From: Taylorella asinigenitalis ATCC 700933
Lineage (GTDB): Bacteria > Pseudomonadota > Gammaproteobacteria > Burkholderiales > Burkholderiaceae_B
Assembly (NCBI RefSeq): GCF_000687755.1
Contig: NZ_JHXN01000006.1
Span: 33,372 to 97,371 of the forward strand
Length of the DNA: 64,000 bases
Reading direction: 5' to 3'
Below are positions 40,084 to 48,030 of the stretch, piece after piece (within the stretch, counting starts at the first letter, position 1; each line of letters begins with the position of its first letter). The translations under genes and the position numbers were made by a program. The notes under the pieces were generated by a model, which saw only the letters and a program-made list of their open reading frames with translations, ran no database searches and had not been told where the DNA came from.

Positions 40084-40511
40084 TGTTTCCTTCAACTGCA
40101 AAAGGGTATGTGGTTCGTGCATTGCATGAGTGGTGCACTGATATGGGCTACGACCCTTATATTCTCGTTCATACCGATAAGAACTGTAATGTCCCTAAGC
40201 AGTTTGTTCAAGATGGGCTTATAACCTTTAATGTAGGCTACGAGTCCGTTAAAGATTTGCTTATCGGGAATGATTGGATTTCTTTCATGGCTCGCTTTAG
40301 TGGACAGCCCATGGAAGTATCATTTCCACTTGCTAGAGTGGCTGCTTTCTATTCTAAGCAAACTCAAGAAGGCCTGATGTTTGAGGTTACTGAGTTTGAA
40401 GAGTCTAATGATTCTATGAATTCAGAAAAAGATATGTCATCAAATACAAAATCCGAAAAAGAGGCTGGCTCAGAATCTAAGGATTTTGGTGGTTTTAAAA
40501 TTATCGATTAA
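40083..40511 (+). CDS. sspB: ClpXP protease specificity-enhancing factor SspB
   Basis: A 142-residue adaptor that delivers ssrA-tagged proteins to ClpXP. The dimeric substrate-binding domain (YVVRALHEWCTDMGYDPYILV, ISFMARFSGQPMEVSFPLARVAAFYSKQ, in parts) is followed by a Ser/Glu/Lys-rich flexible linker and the C-terminal ClpX-binding peptide GGFKIID. It overlaps sspA by one base. Confidence 0.94.
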   Translation: MFPSTAKGYVVRALHEWCTDMGYDPYILVHTDKNCNVPKQFVQDGLITFNVGYESVKDLLIGNDWISFMARFSGQPMEVSFPLARVAAFYSKQTQEGLMFEVTEFEESNDSMNSEKDMSSNTKSEKEAGSESKDFGGFKIID

Positions 40512-40516
40512 TTTTC

Positions 40517-41068
40517 TTATCCATCGTACCCTTTGAATGGGTCATCTGGAATTTTAGTTGGAGTTGGTTCTTTCCCTTTCGGTAATGCCACCTCAACTGT
40601 TTCTTCTCTTTGTTTTTGCTTAGTTTGAGGCATTGGTGCAGTTATACCCTTAGGATCTGGGCCGTATTTATTAGGACCTGGAGTCCCTGCAAAAAAGCAT
40701 AATGTTATTTGTATAAGTAACTGAACAATAGCTGCCGCTCTAGTTAATGTACCTGGTTCCAGTCCTGAATTTACTTGAGCCTGTATAAAAGCACTGATCA
40801 ATAAAAAAGGTAATATAAACCAAGCACTTAGATTCATATCGTGAAACCTTCTGGCCATAAGTGAGAGCGAAGGAAATAAAATGAGTATTGAGTAAAGACC
40901 TAGCAGTCCTAATCCCACTTCATAGGCTGCGGGTCCAAAAACAACAGAAATAAGAGCTATACCGATAATAATGACTAAATTAATTACGACAAACCAGAAG
41001 TATTCTGACCTTCTTGATCGACCTGTGAATTGAAAAAATTTATTCCAAGCCATCAAATAATATTTCAT
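40517..41068 (-). CDS. DUF805 family membrane protein
   Basis: A 183-residue protein whose first half is DUF805: FTGRSRRSEYFWFVVINLVI, then further membrane segments and the FHDMNLSAWFIL region. A Pro/Lys-rich cytoplasmic tail (about residues 125-183) follows. The function of DUF805 is unknown. It is convergent with sspB (5-base gap). Confidence 0.85.
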   Translation of the reverse strand: MKYYLMAWNKFFQFTGRSRRSEYFWFVVINLVIIIGIALISVVFGPAAYEVGLGLLGLYSILILFPSLSLMARRFHDMNLSAWFILPFLLISAFIQAQVNSGLEPGTLTRAAAIVQLLIQITLCFFAGTPGPNKYGPDPKGITAPMPQTKQKQREETVEVALPKGKEPTPTKIPDDPFKGYDG

Positions 41069-41175
41069 GTTTTATCCCAGTTAGCAGCACTAACTCGATT
41101 ATATTTCTGTGCAATATTAGTTTACTTTGGTTCGATTTATTTGCTACAAATTGTGTAAAAAGCGGCTTTAGAATA

Positions 41176-41205
41176 TTGACATTGAATAAATTTAGCAATT
41201 ATAAT
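41176..41205 (+). promoter_or_regulatory. Near-consensus sigma-70 promoter of tRNA-Thr
   Basis: TTGACA at 41176-41181 and TATAAT at 41200-41205 are separated by 18 bases. Both hexamers are perfect. Transcription would start around 41212, just before the tRNA at 41221. Confidence 0.9.
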
Positions 41206-41220
41206 GTTTTTCTTTTGTAG

Positions 41221-41296
41221 GCCGGCTTAGCTCAGCAGGTAGAGCAGCTGATTTGTAATCAGAAGGTCACGAGTTCGATTCTTGTAGCCGGCACCA
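41221..41296 (+). tRNA. tRNA-Thr(TGT)
   Basis: A 76-base cloverleaf with acceptor GCCGGCT/AGCCGGC, D arm GCTC/GAGC, anticodon loop TTTGTAA with anticodon TGT at 41254-41256, T loop TTCGATT and an encoded CCA end. The first pair of the anticodon stem is weak (G-A). The 220 bases downstream (41297-41515) hold no gene I could recognise, only the terminator at 41455-41485. Confidence 0.97.
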
Positions 41297-41454
41297 ATAC
41301 CTCCCCTGAAAGCGTGTATTTAAGCGGTTATTGGATTTTTAAAATATCCCATTACTACATTCATTTCCCTAATCATTACCCTCTTTTTTACCCTAACTCA
41401 ATAGTGTAATAAATCCATAAATCTACTTAGTTTCGTTAATGATTGAAGTGGATT

Positions 41455-41485
41455 CAAAAATAAAAACCCGCCTTACAGACGGGTT
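41455..41485 (-). terminator. Rho-independent terminator after the phytase-like gene
   Basis: On the minus strand AACCCG/CGGGTT with a nine-base loop is followed by a T-rich run (TTTATTTTT). It lies about 30 bases after the stop at 41516. Confidence 0.85.
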
Positions 41486-41515
41486 CATCTAAATAAATGA
41501 AATAGATAGAAAGTA

Positions 41516-42628
41516 TTACTTAACTTCAAACACCATAAACAAAGTTCTTTGTTTGTCGCTGAAATTATTATCTGAAACTACTATCAAAGAGCGATTTCCG
41601 TTTGGCAATGTTTTGCCCCAGCTCATCGCTTCCATGTTATCCATTTTTACGCCTCTATATTGACCTGCCATTTCTAGAAGCACTTCGCGTTTCATAGGAT
41701 TATAAGATGCACCTTCCAAAGCGTTAATATTTCTAACGTTAGTACTGTCGCCAGTAATAGTAGCTTTGACGATACGAATAGTATTGCCCACGCCATCAGC
41801 ATATGAACGCTCTAAAGCCAAGAATTCATTATTAGAAATTGCAAGCAACTCAGTCAAACCGTTATCCGCAAAGCCACCAGTAGGTGAAGCTGTTGGAATC
41901 TTAGGCAATTCATATACATACTGAGCTTCAGGTGCGTTTGTAGTAGGATTAAGTTTAGTTACGCGAATCCTAGAGCCTTTATCCAAAGATGCAGGGCCAC
42001 CATCTTGATATAGGCCACCCTCAGTTGCTACATAAACTGAACCATCTGGGGTTACAGCTAATGCCTCAAATGAGTTATTGTTTCTAACTCCTGATTTCAA
42101 ATTATCGTAGTAGTTGTAAGAAGGTGGGATATTGAGTTCACGTACATGAGTTCCATCAGTTTTCATCTCACGCACAAATGGTTGATATCTCTTAGCTGCA
42201 TCTTGGTCCCAGTTTCCTTCTGATGCCCAGTATAAATTACCGTTTGGTGCAACTCTAATTGCCTCAGGATCCACTGTTTTAGAATCTTTAGGGAAATTAG
42301 TTCCGTTCGGTGTTTTCATATTGCGAACTTTGTTGAAAGTGACGCCTTTTATAGTGTTTTGATCAAAATCGATTTTGATATTGTAGAAACGTGGAGTGCC
42401 TTTTGCCCCGCCTCTATCATCTGATATAGCCCAATATGTACCGTCTTTAGCCATATCTAATCCAGAGATACCGCCAAACTCAGTTTTATCAAAAACAGTA
42501 CCAGTCTTAATTTCCATTGCACTAAGTAAATTTACTGAATTTACACCTGTGCTTTGAGCGTGTGCAACTCCAAATGCTAATGTAGAAATTGCGATATTTA
42601 AATAGGTGGCAATAAATTTGTTTCTCAT
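41516..42628 (-). CDS. Secreted phytase-like-domain protein (esterase-like activity of phytase family)
   Basis: A 370-residue exported protein with a Sec signal peptide ending near AHAQS. It has the phytase-like beta-propeller pattern (EFGGISGLDMAKDGTYWAIS, VDPEAIRVAPNGNLYWASEG, SFEALAVTPDGSVYVATEGG, in parts). The family is named for weak phosphoesterase similarity; a real phytase role is unproven. It is a single gene ended by a terminator. One CATTGCCA word lies at 41603. Confidence 0.82.
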   Translation of the reverse strand: MRNKFIATYLNIAISTLAFGVAHAQSTGVNSVNLLSAMEIKTGTVFDKTEFGGISGLDMAKDGTYWAISDDRGGAKGTPRFYNIKIDFDQNTIKGVTFNKVRNMKTPNGTNFPKDSKTVDPEAIRVAPNGNLYWASEGNWDQDAAKRYQPFVREMKTDGTHVRELNIPPSYNYYDNLKSGVRNNNSFEALAVTPDGSVYVATEGGLYQDGGPASLDKGSRIRVTKLNPTTNAPEAQYVYELPKIPTASPTGGFADNGLTELLAISNNEFLALERSYADGVGNTIRIVKATITGDSTNVRNINALEGASYNPMKREVLLEMAGQYRGVKMDNMEAMSWGKTLPNGNRSLIVVSDNNFSDKQRTLFMVFEVK

Positions 42629-42776
42629 AAATTTCTCCTTTAAATGATTTATCTAAGTGTAGATACAAAATATTTCATATCTGTTATATATTTATAAATA
42701 CATATGTAAGAATGACTAGCCATGCGGTTATAAGAGAAGATGAGGGTGGCTAAATTTATCCACCCTGGAAAAATAA

Positions 42777-43142
42777 CTAGTTGACTCGGTTGCAAGAGAA
42801 TTTGGAAGTCATGCTTTCTCTATAATATCCATCTCTCAAAATCATGCAGTGATGAATGAGGTGCGGTAAACCTTCGTGTTCCTCTTTGAAATATTCTAGA
42901 ATGACTGTACGACCGTTATTTTTTACGAATCTTGCCTTAGGATTACCGATTGCTATGCGAATTTGACGCTCAGTATATCCCTTAGGAATTGTGTCAAGAT
43001 CCTTATGAGGAACTGTTTGGAGCCCTGGATTCTTTTCAGTAGAAAAATGCTCCCTTTCGTATTGGGACAGTGAATCATCTTGCGTAGTCACACAAGCCGC
43101 AAGACCAATTCCAATTAGAGAACAAATCAGGATATTTTTCAT
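42777..43142 (-). CDS. Small predicted lipoprotein, function unknown
   Basis: A 121-residue protein with a lipobox signal (LIGIGLAACVTT). The phrase GYTERQIRIAIGNPKARF resembles the helix-turn of SmpA/OmlA (BamE)-type small lipoproteins, but the match is too short for a firm call. Four Cys are present, two near the end (CMILRDGYY, SKFSCNRVN). It is transcribed away from the imelysin operon; the shared 166-base spacer holds a Fur-like box and a CATTGCCA word at 43216. Confidence 0.6.
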   Translation of the reverse strand: MKNILICSLIGIGLAACVTTQDDSLSQYEREHFSTEKNPGLQTVPHKDLDTIPKGYTERQIRIAIGNPKARFVKNNGRTVILEYFKEEHEGLPHLIHHCMILRDGYYRESMTSKFSCNRVN

Positions 43143-43237
43143 AGTTTTCTCCTCGCAAATTGATTTACATATTGTAACGCCCCTAGCCCATTGTATCCTG
43201 TGCTTAATCTAAAGGTGGCAATGTTTCCGCTAACTAA

Positions 43238-43266
43238 TTGTTACATTTTATGTTTGGGTATATAAT
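43238..43266 (+). promoter_or_regulatory. Predicted sigma-70 promoter of the imelysin operon
   Basis: TTGTTA at 43238-43243 and TATAAT at 43261-43266 are separated by 17 bases, 43 bases upstream of the ATG at 43309. The -10 overlaps the Fur-like box. Confidence 0.7.
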
Positions 43267-43282
43267 AATGATTCTTATTACT
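43264..43282. promoter_or_regulatory. Fur-box-like operator
   Basis: The 19 bases match the classical Fur consensus at 13 positions by hand. They include the inner inverted repeat TAATAA/TTATTA at 43263-43280. The site overlaps the -10 of the imelysin promoter, where a repressor would block transcription. The imelysin family was first known as iron-regulated proteins. Confidence 0.6.
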
Positions 43283-43308
43283 ATTTTCATTTACTAGTTG
43301 GGGTTATT

Positions 43309-44757
43309 ATGTCCTTAAAATTCAATAAAATCTTTTCAAGTCTAGTTGTGGGACTCAGTATGGCCACAGCATCAACTTATGTTTTAGCTGATGATCACAA
43401 GCACGATCATAAACATGAACACAAACATAAACACAAACATAAACACAAACATGAGCATAAACATGACCATGATAAAGAGCATAAAAAATTTGACCATGTC
43501 CATATTGATGAACAAGCCGCACTTGAAAACTACGCAAACATTGCCCTCAAATATTATTCAGATTCCTTAAAAGACGCTAAAACACATCAACAAGCTCTCA
43601 AAAAATTCACAGCAAATCCAACTGAAGAAACTCTAAAAGCAGCTAAGGATACATGGCTAAAAGCACGTGAAAGCTATGGACTTACTGAAGCATTGCGTCT
43701 ATCAAATGGCCCTATCGACGCAGAAGAGGGTTGGGTTGCTGAAACATACGGCAATCTAGAATCTCAAATTAATGCATGGCCTTTAGACGAATTTATGATT
43801 GACTACACAATCGATGCGAAAGGCAATCGCACAAGCGGGAATATCATTGATTCGACAGGTAAATTCAAACCAACAGGGGATGATGCAAAAGAAGTTGATA
43901 TCACTAAAATTACTCCAGAGGTTCTCACTGAACTAAACGAAAATGGAGGAGAAGCTAACGTTGCCACAGGATGGCACGCAATTGAATTCCTATTATGGGG
44001 TCAAGATCAAGACTATAACAGCATCGTAGAAGACAAAATTACTTCTGGTCCATTAACTGCAGGTCAACGTCCGCTTACTGATTACACAGAAGATAAATTT
44101 AAAGAGCGACGTAAGGATTATTTAAATGCTACTGCAGAAAAATTAGTTAGTGACCTTCAAACTCTTGTTGATGCTTGGTCTACTGAAAGAGATGGTGCTA
44201 AAGGTTTATATCGCCAAGCACTTTTAGGTCAATTAAAAGGTGATGAGGCTTCTAAAAATATTAAAACTGATGAGGCTATAAAACAAATACTTTCAGGTTT
44301 AGGTGTATTTATTAAGTCTGAATTAGCAAATGAGAGGATTGCAGTCGCTGTACTTACTCCATCAGAAGAAGATGAGCATTCATGCTTTGCGGATAATACA
44401 CATCGTGACATTGACCAGAATTTTAGAGGTTGGTTAGATCTTCTAAAAGGTCAAACCAATGGTAAATCTTCTGGAGTGTCGTTCTATGACTCTTTAGGAA
44501 AAGAGAATAAAGCTAAGATTGATAAATTAATTGCGGATATTCAAAAACGCATTAGCGTTATGAATGAAGTTGCTGTGAAAGAAATGCATTTTGATTATCA
44601 AATCTTGCCTCAAAATGAAGTTCATAACAAAAATCTCGTTAGTATGAAAAATCAAATGCGTCGCCTTGGAGATCAAATGATTGTGGTTGCTAAGTCATTG
44701 CATATTGATTTAACAGAAGCTGATGTAACTGATGCTGAAGAAACTAAAGTTAACTAA
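43309..44757 (+). CDS. Imelysin-family iron-regulated protein with His-rich N-terminus
   Basis: A 482-residue periplasmic protein with a Sec signal peptide (to about residue 27). Right after it comes a stretch (about residues 28-64) of alternating His with Lys, Asp and Glu. Two imelysin repeats follow, with the conserved GWHAIEFLLWGQD motif near residue 223. Imelysins such as EfeM, IrpA and ICMP take part in iron acquisition, but the exact chemistry is unsettled. The His tract may bind Fe or Zn. It leads a five-gene set, overlaps the next gene by 26 bases, and has a Fur-like box upstream. Confidence 0.9.
   Translation: MSLKFNKIFSSLVVGLSMATASTYVLADDHKHDHKHEHKHKHKHKHKHEHKHDHDKEHKKFDHVHIDEQAALENYANIALKYYSDSLKDAKTHQQALKKFTANPTEETLKAAKDTWLKARESYGLTEALRLSNGPIDAEEGWVAETYGNLESQINAWPLDEFMIDYTIDAKGNRTSGNIIDSTGKFKPTGDDAKEVDITKITPEVLTELNENGGEANVATGWHAIEFLLWGQDQDYNSIVEDKITSGPLTAGQRPLTDYTEDKFKERRKDYLNATAEKLVSDLQTLVDAWSTERDGAKGLYRQALLGQLKGDEASKNIKTDEAIKQILSGLGVFIKSELANERIAVAVLTPSEEDEHSCFADNTHRDIDQNFRGWLDLLKGQTNGKSSGVSFYDSLGKENKAKIDKLIADIQKRISVMNEVAVKEMHFDYQILPQNEVHNKNLVSMKNQMRRLGDQMIVVAKSLHIDLTEADVTDAEETKVN
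43390..43500 (+). repeat. Low-complexity CAT/CAC-AAA repeat coding for His-Lys
   Basis: About 110 bases of near-perfect ACAAACATAA-type repeat code for alternating His and Lys/Asp/Glu in the imelysin N-terminus. It is a likely site of slippage and strain-to-strain length change. Confidence 0.85.
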
Positions 44758-46072
44758 ATTATTATTTAGTTTAAGTTGTACCTTACTTGTTTCGCCGTCA
44801 TTGCTGGCGGCGGAGCAAGCCAAATTTACTGACGAGGAAGAAGACTCGTTTACAGAAGGAAGATCCTTTTTTCATATACCATGGGTGGCAGCTCCTAGTT
44901 CAACTACAGCTAGAGATGGTTTAGGCCCATTATTTAGCTCAAATACATGTGCTTCCTGCCACATTGCCAAAAAACAAAAATCACCATTAATTACGGATTC
45001 TTTTGTACATGGTCTTTATGTCGTTAGATTAGCTCAATTTGAAGATCACTTTAAGCGAAAACCAGAGCAAATTGCATTGCCAGACCCAGTTTATGGGCAT
45101 CAACTTTCCTCAAAAAGTATTGGGACTGTGCCGCTTGAAGGAAAAGTCAAACTAGGTAAAACTAGTTTTAATGAGCCAAGCTCAGATGGTACACAAGTTA
45201 AATTATCTCAGTGGGAGATTGGTACTCATCAAATGGGCTATGGGCCATTGGATTCGAAAACGGGAATTTCTATCCGCATTACCCCTCCTTTGATTGGATT
45301 AAAGTACATAGAAAATTTGCCAGAAGAATATTTCGCTGAAGAATCTAAATTACAAACGGAAGCGGACCCTGAAATGGCGGGTAAAGCTAATAAAGTCTAT
45401 GACCCAGTGAATAAAACTTTTGCCATAGGTAAATTTGGATGGAAAGCGTCTCAACCATCCATTCTTGTTCAATCGGGAGATGCGGCCCTAAATGATATGG
45501 GGCTTACAAATATTGTTATTGAAAACGAATCCTGTACTCAATTTCAAAAGGAGTGCTTAGAGGCTCCTCGCGGACGCAGACTTAAATTTGAGATGCATTT
45601 GCCAGATTATGATTTGCCGACTCATAGGTTGGAATCAATAGCATTTTATGTGGCCCACTTGCCATTGCCACCAAAAAAAGAACTCACAAAGGAAGAACTT
45701 AAATTAAGTGAGCGGGGCAAAAAGGTGTTTAATGAGTTGCAATGTGTTTTTTGTCATAAGCCTAGCCTCACAACTAAGGATGGAGTGACATTTGAGCCAT
45801 TTTCAGATTTATTATTGCATGATATGGGTGAGGGGCTTAGTGATAAAAGGCCAGAATTCGAGGCTTCAGTATCACAATGGAGAACTGCTCCGCTTTGGAG
45901 AAACTATACTAAAGCCGAGTTAGGTCTTGGCTATTTGCATGATGGCAGGGCCGAAACCTTAATTGAGGCTATTGCTTGGCATGGTGGACAGGCTCAGAAA
46001 GCAAAAGAAGGTTTTTTGAGTTTGTCTGAAGAGGACCGCGAGGCTTTACTTAAATATTTAAATTCTTTGTAG
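44732..46072 (+). CDS. DUF1111 dihaem oxidoreductase (MauG/CCP-related)
   Basis: A 446-residue periplasmic dihaem protein. A signal peptide (SPSLLAAEQ) is followed by haem motif CASCH near residue 74 and CVFCH near residue 335, with the family phrases RDGLGPLFSSNTCASCH and LHDMGEGLSD. DUF1111 proteins are coded with imelysins in iron-regulated operons (IrpA/IrpB-type). It overlaps the first imelysin gene by 26 bases and precedes the second by 7. Three CATTGCCA words lie at 44962, 45075 and 45663. Confidence 0.88.
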   Translation: MLKKLKLTKLLFSLSCTLLVSPSLLAAEQAKFTDEEEDSFTEGRSFFHIPWVAAPSSTTARDGLGPLFSSNTCASCHIAKKQKSPLITDSFVHGLYVVRLAQFEDHFKRKPEQIALPDPVYGHQLSSKSIGTVPLEGKVKLGKTSFNEPSSDGTQVKLSQWEIGTHQMGYGPLDSKTGISIRITPPLIGLKYIENLPEEYFAEESKLQTEADPEMAGKANKVYDPVNKTFAIGKFGWKASQPSILVQSGDAALNDMGLTNIVIENESCTQFQKECLEAPRGRRLKFEMHLPDYDLPTHRLESIAFYVAHLPLPPKKELTKEELKLSERGKKVFNELQCVFCHKPSLTTKDGVTFEPFSDLLLHDMGEGLSDKRPEFEASVSQWRTAPLWRNYTKAELGLGYLHDGRAETLIEAIAWHGGQAQKAKEGFLSLSEEDREALLKYLNSL

Positions 46073-46079
46073 GTTTAAT

Positions 46080-47105
46080 ATGAATTTTAAAACTAAATTT
46101 ATCTCTGCGATTGTGGGGTCGATGATGATAGTGGGCATTGCCACAGCAGAAAAAAATCCAGACTTTAAGCCTGAATTAGAAAGCATATACGACAACATAA
46201 TTAAGAAGAACGTGCACATTGCCACTGAGGATTGCAATGCATTAAGAAAACAGATCGATATGCAATCGTCAAACCCTGAAAAGTCAGGCATAAAGGATGC
46301 GTTTCTTAAATTTCATAACAGCTGGAGGGCTGTGCAAGTTAACTATATCTTGGGCGATTTAAATGAGGACTATCTAGATCATCCGCAATTTATTGACAAT
46401 TTTCATTACGGAAAAGAGAATCTATACGATGTAATTCAACATGCACTCGATAGTGGGAGTCCAGCGGAAAAGGCACTGTTTAAAAATTCGACTAAAAGTC
46501 TAAATAGTCTGGAGTACGTGATATATAGAGATTTAATCCTAGATAAACGAGATATAGAATTTGCTCAGGTCATGGCCATAAATATCTGCAAACGTGTAGC
46601 TGAAATTGAAGAAGGCTACGAACAAGCAAGAGATGAGTATCTTTCTGAACCTGATAAATCATTGGCGGCTTTAGTAAATGCACTTGCGACTAGTATATTT
46701 TCAACTAAAGAGTGGAGGATAGGAGATCCTGCGGGTTTGACTAAAAAATATTCAGGAAAACCAGGATTAGAAAGGTCCGAAACGCCTTATGCATATTTAA
46801 ACTCCCTCTCACTTAAGTCCATATATAAAGCTCAAAAAGAGATGGTCGACTCAAAGGCAGAAAACAAAAATCTCTACCACATATTGCAAAAATTTAAAGC
46901 ACAAAAAGTGGGAGACGATATTAATAAAACATTAGATAAAGTGCTAGCAAAACTTGAACCAATTACCAGTGATGCAATGCTCTTTAAGCCAGAAAATATC
47001 AAACCAATTTACGATCTATCAAACGATCTCTACAAGTTTTACTATATCAGTTTGATATCTGCTCTCCCAGTTGTAGCTAAGGTGATGGACGCAGATGGAG
47101 ACTAA
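46080..47105 (+). CDS. Second imelysin-family protein
   Basis: A 341-residue exported protein (signal peptide to about residue 22, ending ATAEK) with the imelysin fold. Recognisable parts are FLKFHNSWRAVQVNYILGD and SLNSLEYVIYRD, where family members have the GxHxxE-like site. It lies 7 bases after the DUF1111 gene and overlaps the desaturase-like gene by 11 bases, so it is part of one transcript. Two CATTGCCAC words lie at 46136 and 46217. Confidence 0.82.
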   Translation: MNFKTKFISAIVGSMMIVGIATAEKNPDFKPELESIYDNIIKKNVHIATEDCNALRKQIDMQSSNPEKSGIKDAFLKFHNSWRAVQVNYILGDLNEDYLDHPQFIDNFHYGKENLYDVIQHALDSGSPAEKALFKNSTKSLNSLEYVIYRDLILDKRDIEFAQVMAINICKRVAEIEEGYEQARDEYLSEPDKSLAALVNALATSIFSTKEWRIGDPAGLTKKYSGKPGLERSETPYAYLNSLSLKSIYKAQKEMVDSKAENKNLYHILQKFKAQKVGDDINKTLDKVLAKLEPITSDAMLFKPENIKPIYDLSNDLYKFYYISLISALPVVAKVMDADGD

Positions 47106-48030
47106 TTTTATTTTTGACTCTACGCAAAGGCTCTTCTGGCTATATCTTGCTAGCTCGGCTTTGATTGCCGCAATTTATACTGCAGTTGTGGCTCGTAGGA
47201 ATGGGGGGAGGCTTAAATTTATTCTTAGCGAGACAAAAAATCATCTCACACATCCAAGCACAATTCTTGACTTAAAGTACTTCTTTGCGATTAGTTTTAT
47301 TAAGCTGCTTCTGATAGCCCCTTTGCTACTGTCGGCTAAAGAAGTTGCACTTTTTATCTTCGAATTGCTCTTTCCATATATGGGTCCGCCGCCTGAAATT
47401 TCATATGCTTCTGTAAGTGTTTTATATGCTGCGGTGCTGTTTGTGATTAGCGATTTCTCTCGTTATTGGGTGCACCGTTTGATGCATGAGAACAAATTTC
47501 TGTGGCATTTTCACAAGGTGCATCATAGTGCGGAAATCATGAATCCGCTTACGTTTTATCGCGTGCATCCAGTTGAAAATTTCTTGTTTGGTTTGCGTTA
47601 TTCTTTGGTGGCTGGAGTCGTTACAGGTGTGTTTTTGGCTATTTTCGGGCCTAAACTTAATATGTGGTCTATCTTAGGTGGCAATGCCTTCGTATTCATC
47701 TTCTCTCTTTTAGGCACGCACCTTAGACACTCTCATTTATATCTTTCATATCCAAAATGGATAGAGCATTTTTTCGTCTCTCCTGCCATGCATCAAGTTC
47801 ATCACTACAGCAAATATGCTCTTAAGAACTATGGTAGTTACATTGCTTTGTGGGATTGGATGTTTGACTCATTTATTGCATCTAAAGATGCGGTCAGACA
47901 AAAGCGATTTGGATTTCCATTTCAAAAAACTCACTACAACTATTCTGTAGTAAGTATGTTGTTAACTCCGTTTGCGGAGGCATTTGATATCGAGAAAAAT
48001 CATGCGAAATCAATTAGTAAAAAAATCTAA
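47095..48030 (+). CDS. Sterol desaturase / fatty acid hydroxylase superfamily membrane protein
   Basis: A 311-residue polytopic membrane protein with the di-iron histidine clusters of the family: HRLMH, HFHKVHHSAEIMN, HLRHSH and HQVHHYSKY. Members hydroxylate or desaturate lipids with oxygen and an electron donor. The substrate is unknown. It is embedded between the second imelysin (11-base overlap) and the peroxidase (29-base overlap), an unusual partner for an imelysin operon. One antisense CATTGCCA word lies at 47679. Confidence 0.88.
   Translation: METNFIFDSTQRLFWLYLASSALIAAIYTAVVARRNGGRLKFILSETKNHLTHPSTILDLKYFFAISFIKLLLIAPLLLSAKEVALFIFELLFPYMGPPPEISYASVSVLYAAVLFVISDFSRYWVHRLMHENKFLWHFHKVHHSAEIMNPLTFYRVHPVENFLFGLRYSLVAGVVTGVFLAIFGPKLNMWSILGGNAFVFIFSLLGTHLRHSHLYLSYPKWIEHFFVSPAMHQVHHYSKYALKNYGSYIALWDWMFDSFIASKDAVRQKRFGFPFQKTHYNYSVVSMLLTPFAEAFDIEKNHAKSISKKI

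Noticed and set aside
41297..41515. An integrated element or attachment site at the tRNA-Thr 3' end
   Set aside because: No repeat of the tRNA end, integrase or foreign genes were seen downstream; the spacer leads directly to a normal gene.
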